Shown here one piece after another: positions 1-7,129 of a stretch of 9,708 bases of DNA. Source of the DNA: an uncultured Bacteroides sp. (GTDB lineage Bacteria > Bacteroidota > Bacteroidia > Bacteroidales > Bacteroidaceae); NCBI GenBank assembly GCA_900551645.1, contig URWP01000089.1, forward strand, positions 1-9,708, read 5' to 3'. The translations under genes were made by a program, and so were the position numbers. Every line of letters starts with the position of its first letter. Position 1 is the stretch's first letter. The notes below the pieces were generated by a model that made no database searches, was not told the origin of the DNA, and was given only the letters and a program-made list of their open reading frames with translations.

Positions 1-1063
1 CAGCCCATGCCCAAAAACCAACCATAAAACCAGATAATTTAACCAACTGTCCCCAAAGATCTGTCAATCCGCTCCCTTTCAGATAAACCATACGCATTAC
101 TTCAATAAAATAAGTCAATGGATTAAATTTTGAAATCCATTGTGCCCATTCGGGCATACTTCGGATGGGCGTAAAAAGTCCACTTAACAAGACAAAAGCA
201 ATGATAAAGAAAAACTCTACAAACATAGCCTGCTGCATTGTAGAAGAATAATTGGAAATAATCAATCCGAATCCGGATATTACAATCACATAAATACAGG
301 AAAAGAAATAGATTACTAGCAAACTGCCCGCCGGAACAATGTCATACAACAAGACAGCCAATATAAAACAAATACTCAGCACAACCAGTCCGACCACCCA
401 ATATGGAATCAGTTTAGCCAAAATAAAGACAAACTTATTCAGAGGCGTAACATTCAGCTGTTCTATTGTTCCCGCCTCTTTTTCACCTACAATATTCAAT
501 GAAGGCAAAAAACCACACATCAAAGTCAATAGCATAACCATCAATGCAGGTACCATAAATCTCTTATAGTCCAGATGTGGATTATATAAATTGAGTAAAG
601 ACACCTGTATAGGAACGTTAGCCGAATAAATTCCCCCCACATAATCATTAAGTACTGACGACAGATACGAAGTACCAATTCCTCCCTTTGTGCCATTGAT
701 AGAATTGGCAGAAACCTGTAACTGTACCGGCAATCCCGTTATCAGATTCTTTTCAAAATTTACAGGTATCTCTAATATAATGTCTGCTTTACCTGACTCC
801 ACTTCCTGCAAAGCCTGTCCATATCCAGAAACATAATTCACCAAATTGAAATAATCAGTAGAAGCCACTTTTTCTGCTAACCGGCGGGATGTCATAGAAT
901 GGTCATAATCTACCATGCAGACATTATTATACTTAATTTCCAAATTAGCAGCCCATGGCATCAGAATCATCATCAGACATGGAAATATCACGATAAGGCG
1001 CGGAATGATACTATTACGTCTCATCTGCTTGAATTCTTTTTCTATCAGATATCTCAGCACCAT
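1..1063 (-). CDS. ABC-2 type permease subunit (second permease, YbhR-like), C-terminus cut by window edge
   Basis: Inner-membrane permease of the efflux ABC transporter; 354 residues are visible and only a short C-terminal tail should be missing, since such permeases usually have about 370 residues. I see a basic N-terminus (MVLRYLIEKEFKQMRR), a first membrane helix at about residues 20-38, a periplasmic domain at about 42-168, then a cluster of hydrophobic helices at about 170-190, 213-240, 246-270, 279-298 and 340 onward. The motif GEKEAGTIEQL (193-203) before the third helix is the hallmark of the ABC2_membrane_3 family. The ATG lies 12 bp after the stop of the preceding permease gene, with only A-rich sequence in between. 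It most likely pairs with that permease as a heterodimer energised by the fused ATPase. The family is clear; the transported substrate is not known. Confidence 0.93.
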   Translation of the reverse strand, partial: MVLRYLIEKEFKQMRRNSIIPRLIVIFPCLMMILMPWAANLEIKYNNVCMVDYDHSMTSRRLAEKVASTDYFNLVNYVSGYGQALQEVESGKADIILEIPVNFEKNLITGLPVQLQVSANSINGTKGGIGTSYLSSVLNDYVGGIYSANVPIQVSLLNLYNPHLDYKRFMVPALMVMLLTLMCGFLPSLNIVGEKEAGTIEQLNVTPLNKFVFILAKLIPYWVVGLVVLSICFILAVLLYDIVPAGSLLVIYFFSCIYVIVISGFGLIISNYSSTMQQAMFVEFFFIIAFVLLSGLFTPIRSMPEWAQWISKFNPLTYFIEVMRMVYLKGSGLTDLWGQLVKLSGFMVGFWAWA

Positions 1064-1075
1064 ACTTTTTCTTTT

Positions 1076-2170
1076 TTATTCCAAACGATTCTTGAACTTC
1101 TTCAGACTCAAGGCCAACAATGCGACAGCCATTACAAAGAGTATAGCCGCTTCTTTCCAAACAGCCACAAATCCCAATCCCTCAATCATGACTTTCTTTA
1201 CAGCCAAAATATACCATTTAGCCGGAATAACACAAGAAATTCCCTGCAAGATTACAGGCATACTTTCAGTAGGGAAAATCATACCAGACAACAACATGAC
1301 CGGCATCATCAACACCATTCCCGAAATCAACATAGCAGCTACCTGATTATCAACCAGACAGGAAACAAAAAGTCCTAAAGACAAAGCCACAACAATCAGC
1401 AGAAAACTTAAGAATGCCAACAACCAAAGACTTCCGACTACCGGTACATGCAACACATAAACAGACAATAACAGAATTGTAGTCAGATTTACTGCTGATA
1501 GTATCAGATAGGGAACTGCTTTCGCCAGAATAATAAATACAGAACGAATAGGAGAAACCAACAACACTTCCATAGTTCCAGTTTCTTTTTCACGAACAAT
1601 AGAGACGGATGTCATCATGGCACAAACAAGCATCAGAATCAGCCCCATTACTCCTGGGACAAAATTATAGGCACTTTTCATCTGTGGATTAAAAAGCAAA
1701 TGTGTCTGTATGTCTACAGACGAATGATACCCCTCCTGACGGATAGCCGTTCCAAGCACTCCCTGTGCATAATTGGCGGTTAAGGTGGCTGTATTCGGAT
1801 CGGTAGCGTCTACTACCAGTTGAACACCTCCATCTCCCGTATGATACACTCCCCATTCAAAATCCGGACGGAACTGAATTACCAAGTCAACTTTATTACG
1901 CTGAAATACAGCTGCAATTTCATGGGGATGATGCAAGTAACATACTATCTCAAAATAAGGATTTTCATCCAAACGTTCCACAATTCGTCTAGTAGTCTGG
2001 TCAGGATTCGGATCAAGCACTGCCACACGACTGGTCTTCAGCTCTGTAGAAATGGCAAAGCCAAACAAAATAATCTGTAACACAGGCATACCTAACAGCA
2101 TCAGCATAGTACGTCTGTCACGGAAGATGTGATAAAATTCCTTTTTTACAAAAGCCCAAAACTGTTTCAT
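1076..2170 (-). CDS. ABC-2 type permease subunit (first permease, YbhS-like)
   Basis: Complete 364-residue inner-membrane permease. It begins with MKQFWAFVKKEFYHIFRDRR, a typical cytoplasmic lead-in, followed by a membrane helix at about 22-41. A soluble periplasmic domain covers about 45-165. Further helices lie at about 172-192, 214-240, 247-271, 277-298 and 339-356. REKETGTMEVLLVSP (193-207) is the ABC-2 family motif just before the third helix, and the same position carries GEKEAGTIEQL in the next permease. The frame stays open upstream to an ATG at 2221, but that would overlap the ATPase gene by about 50 bp and add 17 atypical residues. The ATG at 2170, one base after the ATPase stop (TAG-A-ATG), is much the better start. 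Expected partners are the downstream permease and the fused ATPase. Confidence 0.93.
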   Translation of the reverse strand: MKQFWAFVKKEFYHIFRDRRTMLMLLGMPVLQIILFGFAISTELKTSRVAVLDPNPDQTTRRIVERLDENPYFEIVCYLHHPHEIAAVFQRNKVDLVIQFRPDFEWGVYHTGDGGVQLVVDATDPNTATLTANYAQGVLGTAIRQEGYHSSVDIQTHLLFNPQMKSAYNFVPGVMGLILMLVCAMMTSVSIVREKETGTMEVLLVSPIRSVFIILAKAVPYLILSAVNLTTILLLSVYVLHVPVVGSLWLLAFLSFLLIVVALSLGLFVSCLVDNQVAAMLISGMVLMMPVMLLSGMIFPTESMPVILQGISCVIPAKWYILAVKKVMIEGLGFVAVWKEAAILFVMAVALLALSLKKFKNRLE

Positions 2171-2171
2171 T

Positions 2172-3632
2172 CTAATCTGGTTTACGGGTAGCCTCACGAG
2201 CCAACCGATGAAAAACACCATCCATATCTTTCTCTCCCAAAGTACGCTTCAACTCATCCGGTGTTCCTAAAACCCGGATACATCCATCCACCATAATAGA
2301 AACCCGTCCGCAAAATTCGGCTTCATCCATGTAATGCGTTGTAACAAACACCGTAATGCCACGGTCGGCAGCCTGATAAATCAACTCCCAAAACTGACGA
2401 CGAGTCTTTGGATCTACACCACCCGTAGGTTCATCCAGAAAAACAATCTCCGGCCGATGGAAAGTAGCCACCGAAAAAGCCAACCGCTGCTTCCATCCTA
2501 ACGGTAACGAACGGACCAATGTATCACGTTCTTTCTCCAAGCCTAATTCAGCCAAAACCTCCTGTGTCCGTAACCCGATTTCTTTATCGTCCATACCATA
2601 AATACCAGCAAAAAGACGGATATTCTCCCACACTTTCAAATCATCATAAAGGGAAAACTTCTGACTCATATAACCGATATGCTTTTTAATTTCCTCTTGC
2701 TGAGTATTAATATCAAAACCGGCTACAGTACCGGTACCTTCCGTAGGATAAGAAAGTCCGCAAAGCATCCGCATGGCAGTAGTCTTCCCTGCACCGTTCG
2801 CCCCTAAGAAACCAAAAATTTCGCCTTTCTTCACCTTAAAAGAAATATGATCGACTGCCGTAAAATCGCCGAAACGTTTGACAAGTCCTTCTACCTGGAT
2901 AGCATATTCCTCCGCCAAATCAGCCTCGTTACGCTGCAACCCCGGCGGACAAAGAATATCCGCAAACCGTTCCAACATAGCATCCGGTGTACCAGTCCCT
3001 TTCAGCCTTCCTTCATATAAAAAAGCCATGCGGTCGCAAGAACGGATTTCATCCAGATAAGGAGTTGATACCAGAACGGTTATTCCTTCCTGTTTCAGCC
3101 GATGGAGCATCGCCCAAAACTCCTTTCTTGATACTGGATCTACACCCGTAGTCGTTTCATCCAAAAAGAGAACATCAGGTTTATGTATCAATGCACAACT
3201 CAGTGCCAGCTTCTGTTTCATTCCGCCTGAAAGTTTTCCTGCCTTTCGTTTTCTGAACGGTTCTATCTGTCGGTAAATAGGTTCCACCAACCGATAATTC
3301 TCCTCCAGACTTGTTCCGAAAAGAGTCGCGAAGAAATTCAGATTCTCTTCGACCGAAAGGGCCGGATATAACGAAAAACGCCCCGGCATATAACCGACAC
3401 GATTCCGAATAGCTTTATAATCCTTCACCGCATCGAAACCATTTACCGTTATCACCCCCGTATCAGGGGTCAACAAAGTGGTCAGCAGACGGAATAACGA
3501 AGTCTTTCCGGAACCGTCAGGACCTATAATCCCGAAAATTTCTCCCGGCATTACCTCCAGACTGATATGCTCCAAGGCTTGTACCTTGCCATAACTTTTG
3601 GAGACATCCGTTATCTGTACTATCGGTCTCAT
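2172..3632 (-). CDS. Tandem (fused) ABC transporter ATPase with two nucleotide-binding domains, YbhF-like
   Basis: Cytoplasmic ATPase that should drive the two ABC-2 permeases encoded next; 486 residues from the chosen start. Domain 1 (about 4-225) has Walker A GPDGSGKT (37-44), signature LSGGMKQ (134-140) and Walker B DVLFLDET (153-160). It lacks the Q-loop glutamine (YMPG, Gly84) and the H-loop histidine (STPYLDE, Pro191). Domain 2 (about 245-470) has Walker A GANGAGKT (277-284), Q-loop YMSQ (Gln324), Walker B IVFLDEPT and H-loop TTHYMDE (His433), but its signature is LPLGW (376-380) instead of LSGG. An acidic linker joins them. The ATG at 3632 overlaps the adaptor's stop as ATGA, as at the upstream junction; an in-frame ATG at 3644 would add four residues and cannot be excluded. 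The asymmetry suggests one working and one degenerate ATP site. Confidence 0.94.
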   Translation of the reverse strand: MRPIVQITDVSKSYGKVQALEHISLEVMPGEIFGIIGPDGSGKTSLFRLLTTLLTPDTGVITVNGFDAVKDYKAIRNRVGYMPGRFSLYPALSVEENLNFFATLFGTSLEENYRLVEPIYRQIEPFRKRKAGKLSGGMKQKLALSCALIHKPDVLFLDETTTGVDPVSRKEFWAMLHRLKQEGITVLVSTPYLDEIRSCDRMAFLYEGRLKGTGTPDAMLERFADILCPPGLQRNEADLAEEYAIQVEGLVKRFGDFTAVDHISFKVKKGEIFGFLGANGAGKTTAMRMLCGLSYPTEGTGTVAGFDINTQQEEIKKHIGYMSQKFSLYDDLKVWENIRLFAGIYGMDDKEIGLRTQEVLAELGLEKERDTLVRSLPLGWKQRLAFSVATFHRPEIVFLDEPTGGVDPKTRRQFWELIYQAADRGITVFVTTHYMDEAEFCGRVSIMVDGCIRVLGTPDELKRTLGEKDMDGVFHRLAREATRKPD

Positions 3633-4534
3633 TGTCCTGTCCATTTCACTTCACCATACATTCCCAATTTCAGGAATCCATCATTTCGCACTGCTATCTT
3701 TACAGCATACACCAGATTTGCACGTTCATCACGGGTCTGAATTGTTTTGGGAGTAAACTCCGCCTGCGAAGCTATCCAGATTATTCGTCCATCGTATTCT
3801 CTCCGGTTATCTTCGCCATAATCGGCATACACTTTTACCGTCTGTCCCAATTGTATCTGAGTCAATTGTTCGGCGCCCACATAGGCTCGCAGATAAACCT
3901 TATCCATATCAGCCAGCTTGAACAAAGGTTTTCCGGGAGCCGTTATTTCTCCAGCTTCAGCATATTTAGCCAAAACCGTTCCCCGTAACGGTGCCGTAAT
4001 CCGGCACTTATCCAATTGGTCCTCCACTTGCATGATTTGAAGGGACACAGCATCACTTTCATCCGATACCCCCTGATTGGCATTCTGCAATGTAGACAGT
4101 TGAGCCGCTAACTGCCTCTTCAATACTTCCAGTTGTGATTCGATATCATCTACCTGTTTCTGAGTACCAGCCTGCTGATCCAGCAAATTCATAAAACGCT
4201 TCCGTTCTTTTTCTGCTTTGGATATCTGTTCCCGAGTAGCCGCTACCTGCTTGGCAATATCCGATTTTTTCGAACCGATGGAACGGACACTAGCCTGTAA
4301 CTGAAGTTTCTTCAAATACAGTTGAAGCGAATCCACCGAACCTACCATTTGCCCACTATCAAGCACATCTCCCTCTTCCACTTCAAGCGACAGAATCTTT
4401 CCAGAAGCCTCGGAAGAAACCACCACTTCGGTCGCCTCAAAAATGCCTGAAGCATCAAATGCCTGGTTATTTCCTCCACAAGAGGTAAGCACCAGACTAA
4501 TCATACCTATTCCTATCCACAAAACCTTTTTCAT
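3629..4534 (-). CDS. HlyD/YbhG-family periplasmic adaptor lipoprotein (membrane fusion protein)
   Basis: Links the inner-membrane ABC transporter to the outer-membrane channel. The 301-residue protein starts with a short lipoprotein signal ending in lipobox LTSC, with Cys19 the predicted lipidation site, followed by GGNNQ. Residues about 31-66 (containing ASGKILSLEVEEGDVL) and 177-208 (RITAPLRGTVLAKYAEAGEI) are the two halves of the lipoyl/barrel-sandwich domain. Between them, about 70-175, is a glutamine- and lysine-rich coiled-coil hairpin. Near its tip R113-L117-T124 fits the RxxxLxxxxxx[ST] motif by which adaptors dock on TolC-type channels. Residues about 210-298 form the beta-barrel and membrane-proximal part; PKTIQTRDERANLVYAVKI (262-280) is typical of YbhG-like adaptors. 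The start overlaps the channel gene's stop as ATGA. Confidence 0.94.
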   Translation of the reverse strand: MKKVLWIGIGMISLVLTSCGGNNQAFDASGIFEATEVVVSSEASGKILSLEVEEGDVLDSGQMVGSVDSLQLYLKKLQLQASVRSIGSKKSDIAKQVAATREQISKAEKERKRFMNLLDQQAGTQKQVDDIESQLEVLKRQLAAQLSTLQNANQGVSDESDAVSLQIMQVEDQLDKCRITAPLRGTVLAKYAEAGEITAPGKPLFKLADMDKVYLRAYVGAEQLTQIQLGQTVKVYADYGEDNRREYDGRIIWIASQAEFTPKTIQTRDERANLVYAVKIAVRNDGFLKLGMYGEVKWTGQ

Positions 4535-5793
4535 AGCTTATCATTGGTTACACATTGCAAATCATAAAGTGCCTGTAGCAATTCTATCTCATGAAGAACT
4601 TTAGTTTGCCTCGCCTGACTCTCCGCTATTACTTCACGAAGCATTTCGGTAACCGTCAATGTACCATTCCGCATCTTTGCCTCGGCAGACCGACGGATAT
4701 TTTCCCGTAAACGAATCAATTCTTCATCATTCACCATCAAATCACGCAATTTCTCCACTTGACGGTTATATTGTTCCTTTTCCATCCGGTTATTGAGCAA
4801 AAAAGTTTCCTGCTGTACATCGACATAACGACGGTTCAAATCAATCAGCTTCCGGTCGTTCTTCAAGGTATACAGATTTCCGAAATTCCATGTCAGCCGT
4901 ATCCCGGCTATGTAATAGAATTCAAATCCCCCCTTCAGCAGATTCAATCCAGGATCACCGTAAGCCCCTTGGGCAAACAATCCCAGTTTCGGATAATACT
5001 GTACGGTCAATCCCTTACGCTGTACCTCCAAACAAGAGCGTTGTAAATCATACAATTTTAATTCAGGACGGAGATTTTCTCCTGTACCTACCGATGGCAT
5101 TTCAGGACGGACAAAGGTCTCATCGGCCAACTGTTCTCTTCCAATAAGCCATCCTAATATGCCGGCATATGTTTTCCGGAAAGCCTTCAACTCCCGCTCA
5201 TTCTGTTCAGCTCCTAACTGTTCTACTCTCACAGCGTCCAAATCAGCCTGATTGGCAACCCCTTCGTTCACACAAGCCTGTACCTGCGCCAGATTCAATT
5301 CCAACTGTTTTTTCAACAAAGTATTCTGCTCCAGTTTCGCATCACACAGCAACACACCGAAGAACAGCTCATCCACCCGGTCATTAAGCGTATACAACCC
5401 TACTTCCACTTCCTGCCGCTGTACTGCACGCTCTGCACTAGCCGTCTGTTTCCGGTTACGTAACGCACCACCGTCCCAAATCAACTGATTCACTTCCAGT
5501 ACCGCCTGATATTGATCCTTTTCCATACCAAAATCAATACCTGGAATATCAATCGGAAGTTTTGTTACGTCCGACTGATAAGAAACTTTTCCCGAGAAGC
5601 TTACTTGAGGCAAATACCCTTTTGCGATATTCTTCAAGGTAAACTCCTCCGTCCGCTTAAGCAAATCCAGCTGCTGGATAGACGGATAATTCTGCCGGGC
5701 CAAGTCACGACACTCCTGTAATTCGAGTTGAGCCATGCTCACCGTTGGCAAAAACACTCCCAACAAGCACCCGATAAACAACCTGATTTTCAT
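4531..5793 (-). CDS. TolC-like outer membrane efflux protein (OEP family)
   Basis: Outer-membrane channel of the pump; 420 residues, a normal length for the family. A signal peptide covers residues 1-21 (MKIRLFIGCLL...TVSMA) with likely cleavage before Gln22; no lipobox cysteine was seen, so it is probably not a lipoprotein, unlike many OprM-type channels. Two OEP repeats follow, about 24-215 and 240-415, each a long helical hairpin with an amphipathic beta segment (GYLPQVSFSGKVSYQS at 59-74; YYPKLGLFAQGAYGD at 266-280). VNQLIWDGGALRNRKQTA (101-118), the QADLDAVRVEQL stretch and MRNGTLTVTEML (374-385) are family-typical. The gene starts 5 bp after the repressor's stop and ends in a 4-bp overlap with the adaptor gene, so it is a dedicated channel. 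E. coli ybhGFSR has no channel gene in its operon. Confidence 0.94.
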   Translation of the reverse strand: MKIRLFIGCLLGVFLPTVSMAQLELQECRDLARQNYPSIQQLDLLKRTEEFTLKNIAKGYLPQVSFSGKVSYQSDVTKLPIDIPGIDFGMEKDQYQAVLEVNQLIWDGGALRNRKQTASAERAVQRQEVEVGLYTLNDRVDELFFGVLLCDAKLEQNTLLKKQLELNLAQVQACVNEGVANQADLDAVRVEQLGAEQNERELKAFRKTYAGILGWLIGREQLADETFVRPEMPSVGTGENLRPELKLYDLQRSCLEVQRKGLTVQYYPKLGLFAQGAYGDPGLNLLKGGFEFYYIAGIRLTWNFGNLYTLKNDRKLIDLNRRYVDVQQETFLLNNRMEKEQYNRQVEKLRDLMVNDEELIRLRENIRRSAEAKMRNGTLTVTEMLREVIAESQARQTKVLHEIELLQALYDLQCVTNDKL

Positions 5794-5798
5794 ATTTC

Positions 5799-6413
5799 CT
5801 ATATTTTTAACCGACTCCAGATAGTTTCCAGATTCTCTTGCATGCGATTCTCTATAAACTGCTCCATCTCTTCATTCCCTAAATTCAAGATACCCTGCAT
5901 TACTGGTTGACCGACAAAAGGCATAACATTCAGCGACAGAATAGAAATTACCAAATCGGCTGCCCGTACAGGTCGAACCTCTCCTTTCTGAACCGCCTCA
6001 TCCAGGACATTTGCCAAATTAGTAAATACCCGACGCAATACAGGCAAAAGAATAGAAATACACATTCTACGGCGTTTCCCATCCCGAGAGATTTCACTCA
6101 ACAAGAAAAAAGGCAGACGTGGATTCGCGCGTAAAAACTCAAAATGCGTACGAATCAGATTTTCCAACTGCTGCTTGAAAGAGAGTTGTGAATTGAATAC
6201 TGTATCAAGCGCTCCGGCTATCAGATATACTTTCTGTCGGAATACCTGTTCGAACAAATTTTCCTTAGTACGAAAATAATAATGAAGCATAGCATGGGTC
6301 ACCCCAGCCTTTTCCGCTATTTCGGTGGTTTTTGCCAAAGTAAACCCCTTCTCAAGAAACTCTTCCTCAGCCGCTTTCAGTATCAGTCTTTCGGTATTAT
6401 CTTCTTTTTTCAT
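5799..6413 (-). CDS. TetR/AcrR-family transcriptional regulator, predicted repressor of the efflux operon
   Basis: 204-residue one-component regulator and first gene of the operon. The N-terminal DNA-binding domain (about 7-55) contains the helix-turn-helix TTEIAEKAGVTHAMLHYYF (29-47) followed by RTKENLF, the classic TetR pattern. The rest, about 60-204, is the helical ligand-binding and dimerisation region, whose ligand cannot be predicted. The frame is open to a GTG at 6446, but that codon sits on the last base of the -7 promoter box and would put the operator palindrome inside the gene. ATG 6413 (MKKEDNTERL) gives a normal TetR N-terminus and a leader of about 29 nt, so I chose it. Position resembles CecR (YbiH) upstream of E. 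coli ybhGFSR. Autoregulation with the whole operon is inferred from the operator and from the 5-bp gap to the channel gene. Confidence 0.93.
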   Translation of the reverse strand: MKKEDNTERLILKAAEEEFLEKGFTLAKTTEIAEKAGVTHAMLHYYFRTKENLFEQVFRQKVYLIAGALDTVFNSQLSFKQQLENLIRTHFEFLRANPRLPFFLLSEISRDGKRRRMCISILLPVLRRVFTNLANVLDEAVQKGEVRPVRAADLVISILSLNVMPFVGQPVMQGILNLGNEEMEQFIENRMQENLETIWSRLKI

Positions 6414-6426
6414 TGTCTTCTTTTTA

Positions 6427-6442
6427 TTAACAACGTTGTTAA
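6427..6442. promoter_or_regulatory. Perfect 16-bp palindrome, probable TetR operator
   Basis: TTAACAACGTTGTTAA is a perfect inverted repeat with 8-bp half sites and no spacer. Size and symmetry suit a TetR dimer. It begins about 4 bp downstream of the -7 box, so it should span the transcription start and the first bases of the message, where a bound repressor would block initiation. That the adjacent regulator binds it is inferred from position. A partial half-site (TTAACAAA) occurs near 7018, but no second full copy was seen. Confidence 0.75.
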
Positions 6443-6445
6443 ACA

Positions 6446-6476
6446 CAAATGTAAGAAAGAGTTCTTTATCTACAAA
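6446..6476 (-). promoter_or_regulatory. Bacteroides-type promoter of the tetR-efflux operon
   Basis: Reading on the minus strand, a TTTG -33 element (6476-6473) is followed after 19 bases by TACATTTG (6453-6446), an exact match to the Bacteroides -7 consensus TAnnTTTG at a normal spacing of 19-21. Transcription should start near 6442, at the edge of the palindrome. It is the only such pair found upstream of the operon. Confidence 0.75.
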
Positions 6477-6690
6477 GAATTCAGAAAGAAAATTACAGAC
6501 TATTTCTATTCACTCCGATACAATTTACGACAAGCCTTATGAGAATCACTGGAAAGAATAGCCAGCCATGATATTATAAAATAAGAAATCACACTACAAA
6601 TCAAACATTTAGCTTACAAGAATCACATCTACTGTTTAGTTATAAAACAGGACAGAAAAAATTGATTTAAAACATCCAGACGTTTCAACT

Positions 6691-6755
6691 AAAACAAACG
6701 GACATTTTAATGAAGATGAACGTTTATTTTAATTGAAACATCCGTTTGTTTTTTT
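6691..6755 (+). terminator. Inverted repeat with T-rich tail, terminator-like hairpin
   Basis: AAAACAAACGGA (6691-6702) pairs perfectly with TCCGTTTGTTTT (6741-6752). After a 2x2 mismatch the stem can continue for 7 more pairs (6705-6711 with 6732-6738, one G-U), leaving a loop of about 20 nt. A run of T continues to 6755, followed by a pyrimidine-rich stretch, so on the plus strand it resembles an intrinsic terminator. No gene ends here on that strand: its 3' end would belong to an unseen short RNA, or the repeat could instead be a protein-binding or attenuator element. The stem is AT-rich, which lowers confidence in the terminator reading. Confidence 0.4.
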
Positions 6756-6994
6756 CTTCCTTCTTTTCCAGACTGAAATCAAGATAAACAACCTTTATAA
6801 ATTCTACCGGAAATAACATCTTACAGAATCACATTTAAAGAAAACAAACACTGTAACACCCAATAATACCTTAAAGCATCAAGTAACTATGATTCCACCC
6901 ATATAAATTCTGTATGCCGATATATCGACAAAGAACTATACGGAAGAGTCTATTTTCAGATAAAAAAATATTAGATTGTTTCAAGAATGTTCAT

Positions 6995-7002
6995 TAATTT
7001 TG
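6995..7002 (+). promoter_or_regulatory. Candidate -7 box for the glycoside hydrolase gene
   Basis: TAATTTTG matches the Bacteroides -7 consensus TAnnTTTG. No full TTTG -33 element stands 19-21 bases upstream; the nearest is a partial TTG around 6976-6978 at a spacing of about 16. A weak -33 would fit a promoter that needs an activator, as is common for Bacteroides glycan-use genes, but that is inference. The implied leader to the ATG at 7130 is about 120 nt. Confidence 0.45.
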
Positions 7003-7129
7003 TTCTATCCATAAAAATTTAACAAATCAATATGGAAATGATAACTTTTATCCAGTAATTGTATAAAATCTTAATTTCCAATAACCCTATTTATAAATAC
7101 CAGAAAACACATCAAAAACATCAAATACA

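Larger units (their letters stand above)
6477..7129. other. Divergent AT-rich intergenic region
   Basis: About 650 bases separate the operon promoter from the hydrolase gene and no convincing protein gene lies between them; the short plus-strand frames reaching in from 6282-6561 overlap the tetR start and its promoter and have no gene-like composition. The region holds a long inverted repeat with a T-rich tail (6691-6755), a candidate -7 box for the rightward gene (6995-7002) and that gene's leader. From 6477 to about 6670 and from 6760 to about 6960 I see only AT-rich sequence with scattered short repeats such as AGAATCACA near 6620 and 6826, which I do not interpret. No tRNA-like or transposon-end structure was recognised. 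Confidence 0.6.

Noticed and set aside
339..569. Plus-strand small open frame, 76 codons
   Set aside because: It is antisense to the last permease, with no promoter or leader and no recognisable features.
899..1378. Plus-strand open frames of 159 and 143 codons across the junction of the two permease genes
   Set aside because: They overlap each other in different frames and are antisense to two clear ABC-2 permeases. The His- and Ser-rich translations look like reverse-frame reading of membrane-protein codons.
2171..2221. Extended N-terminus of the first permease (start at 2221)
   Set aside because: It would overlap the ATPase gene by about 50 bp and add residues atypical of the family; the ATG at 2170 is one base after the ATPase stop and begins a normal permease N-terminus.
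6414..6446. Extended TetR N-terminus starting with GTG at 6446
   Set aside because: The start codon overlaps the -7 box and the extra 11 codons are the operator palindrome, so this stretch should be promoter and leader rather than coding sequence.
6541..6835. Scattered copies of AGAATCAC(A) in the intergenic region
   Set aside because: Only three short copies at irregular spacing; no array, no flanking conservation and no CRISPR-like spacing.
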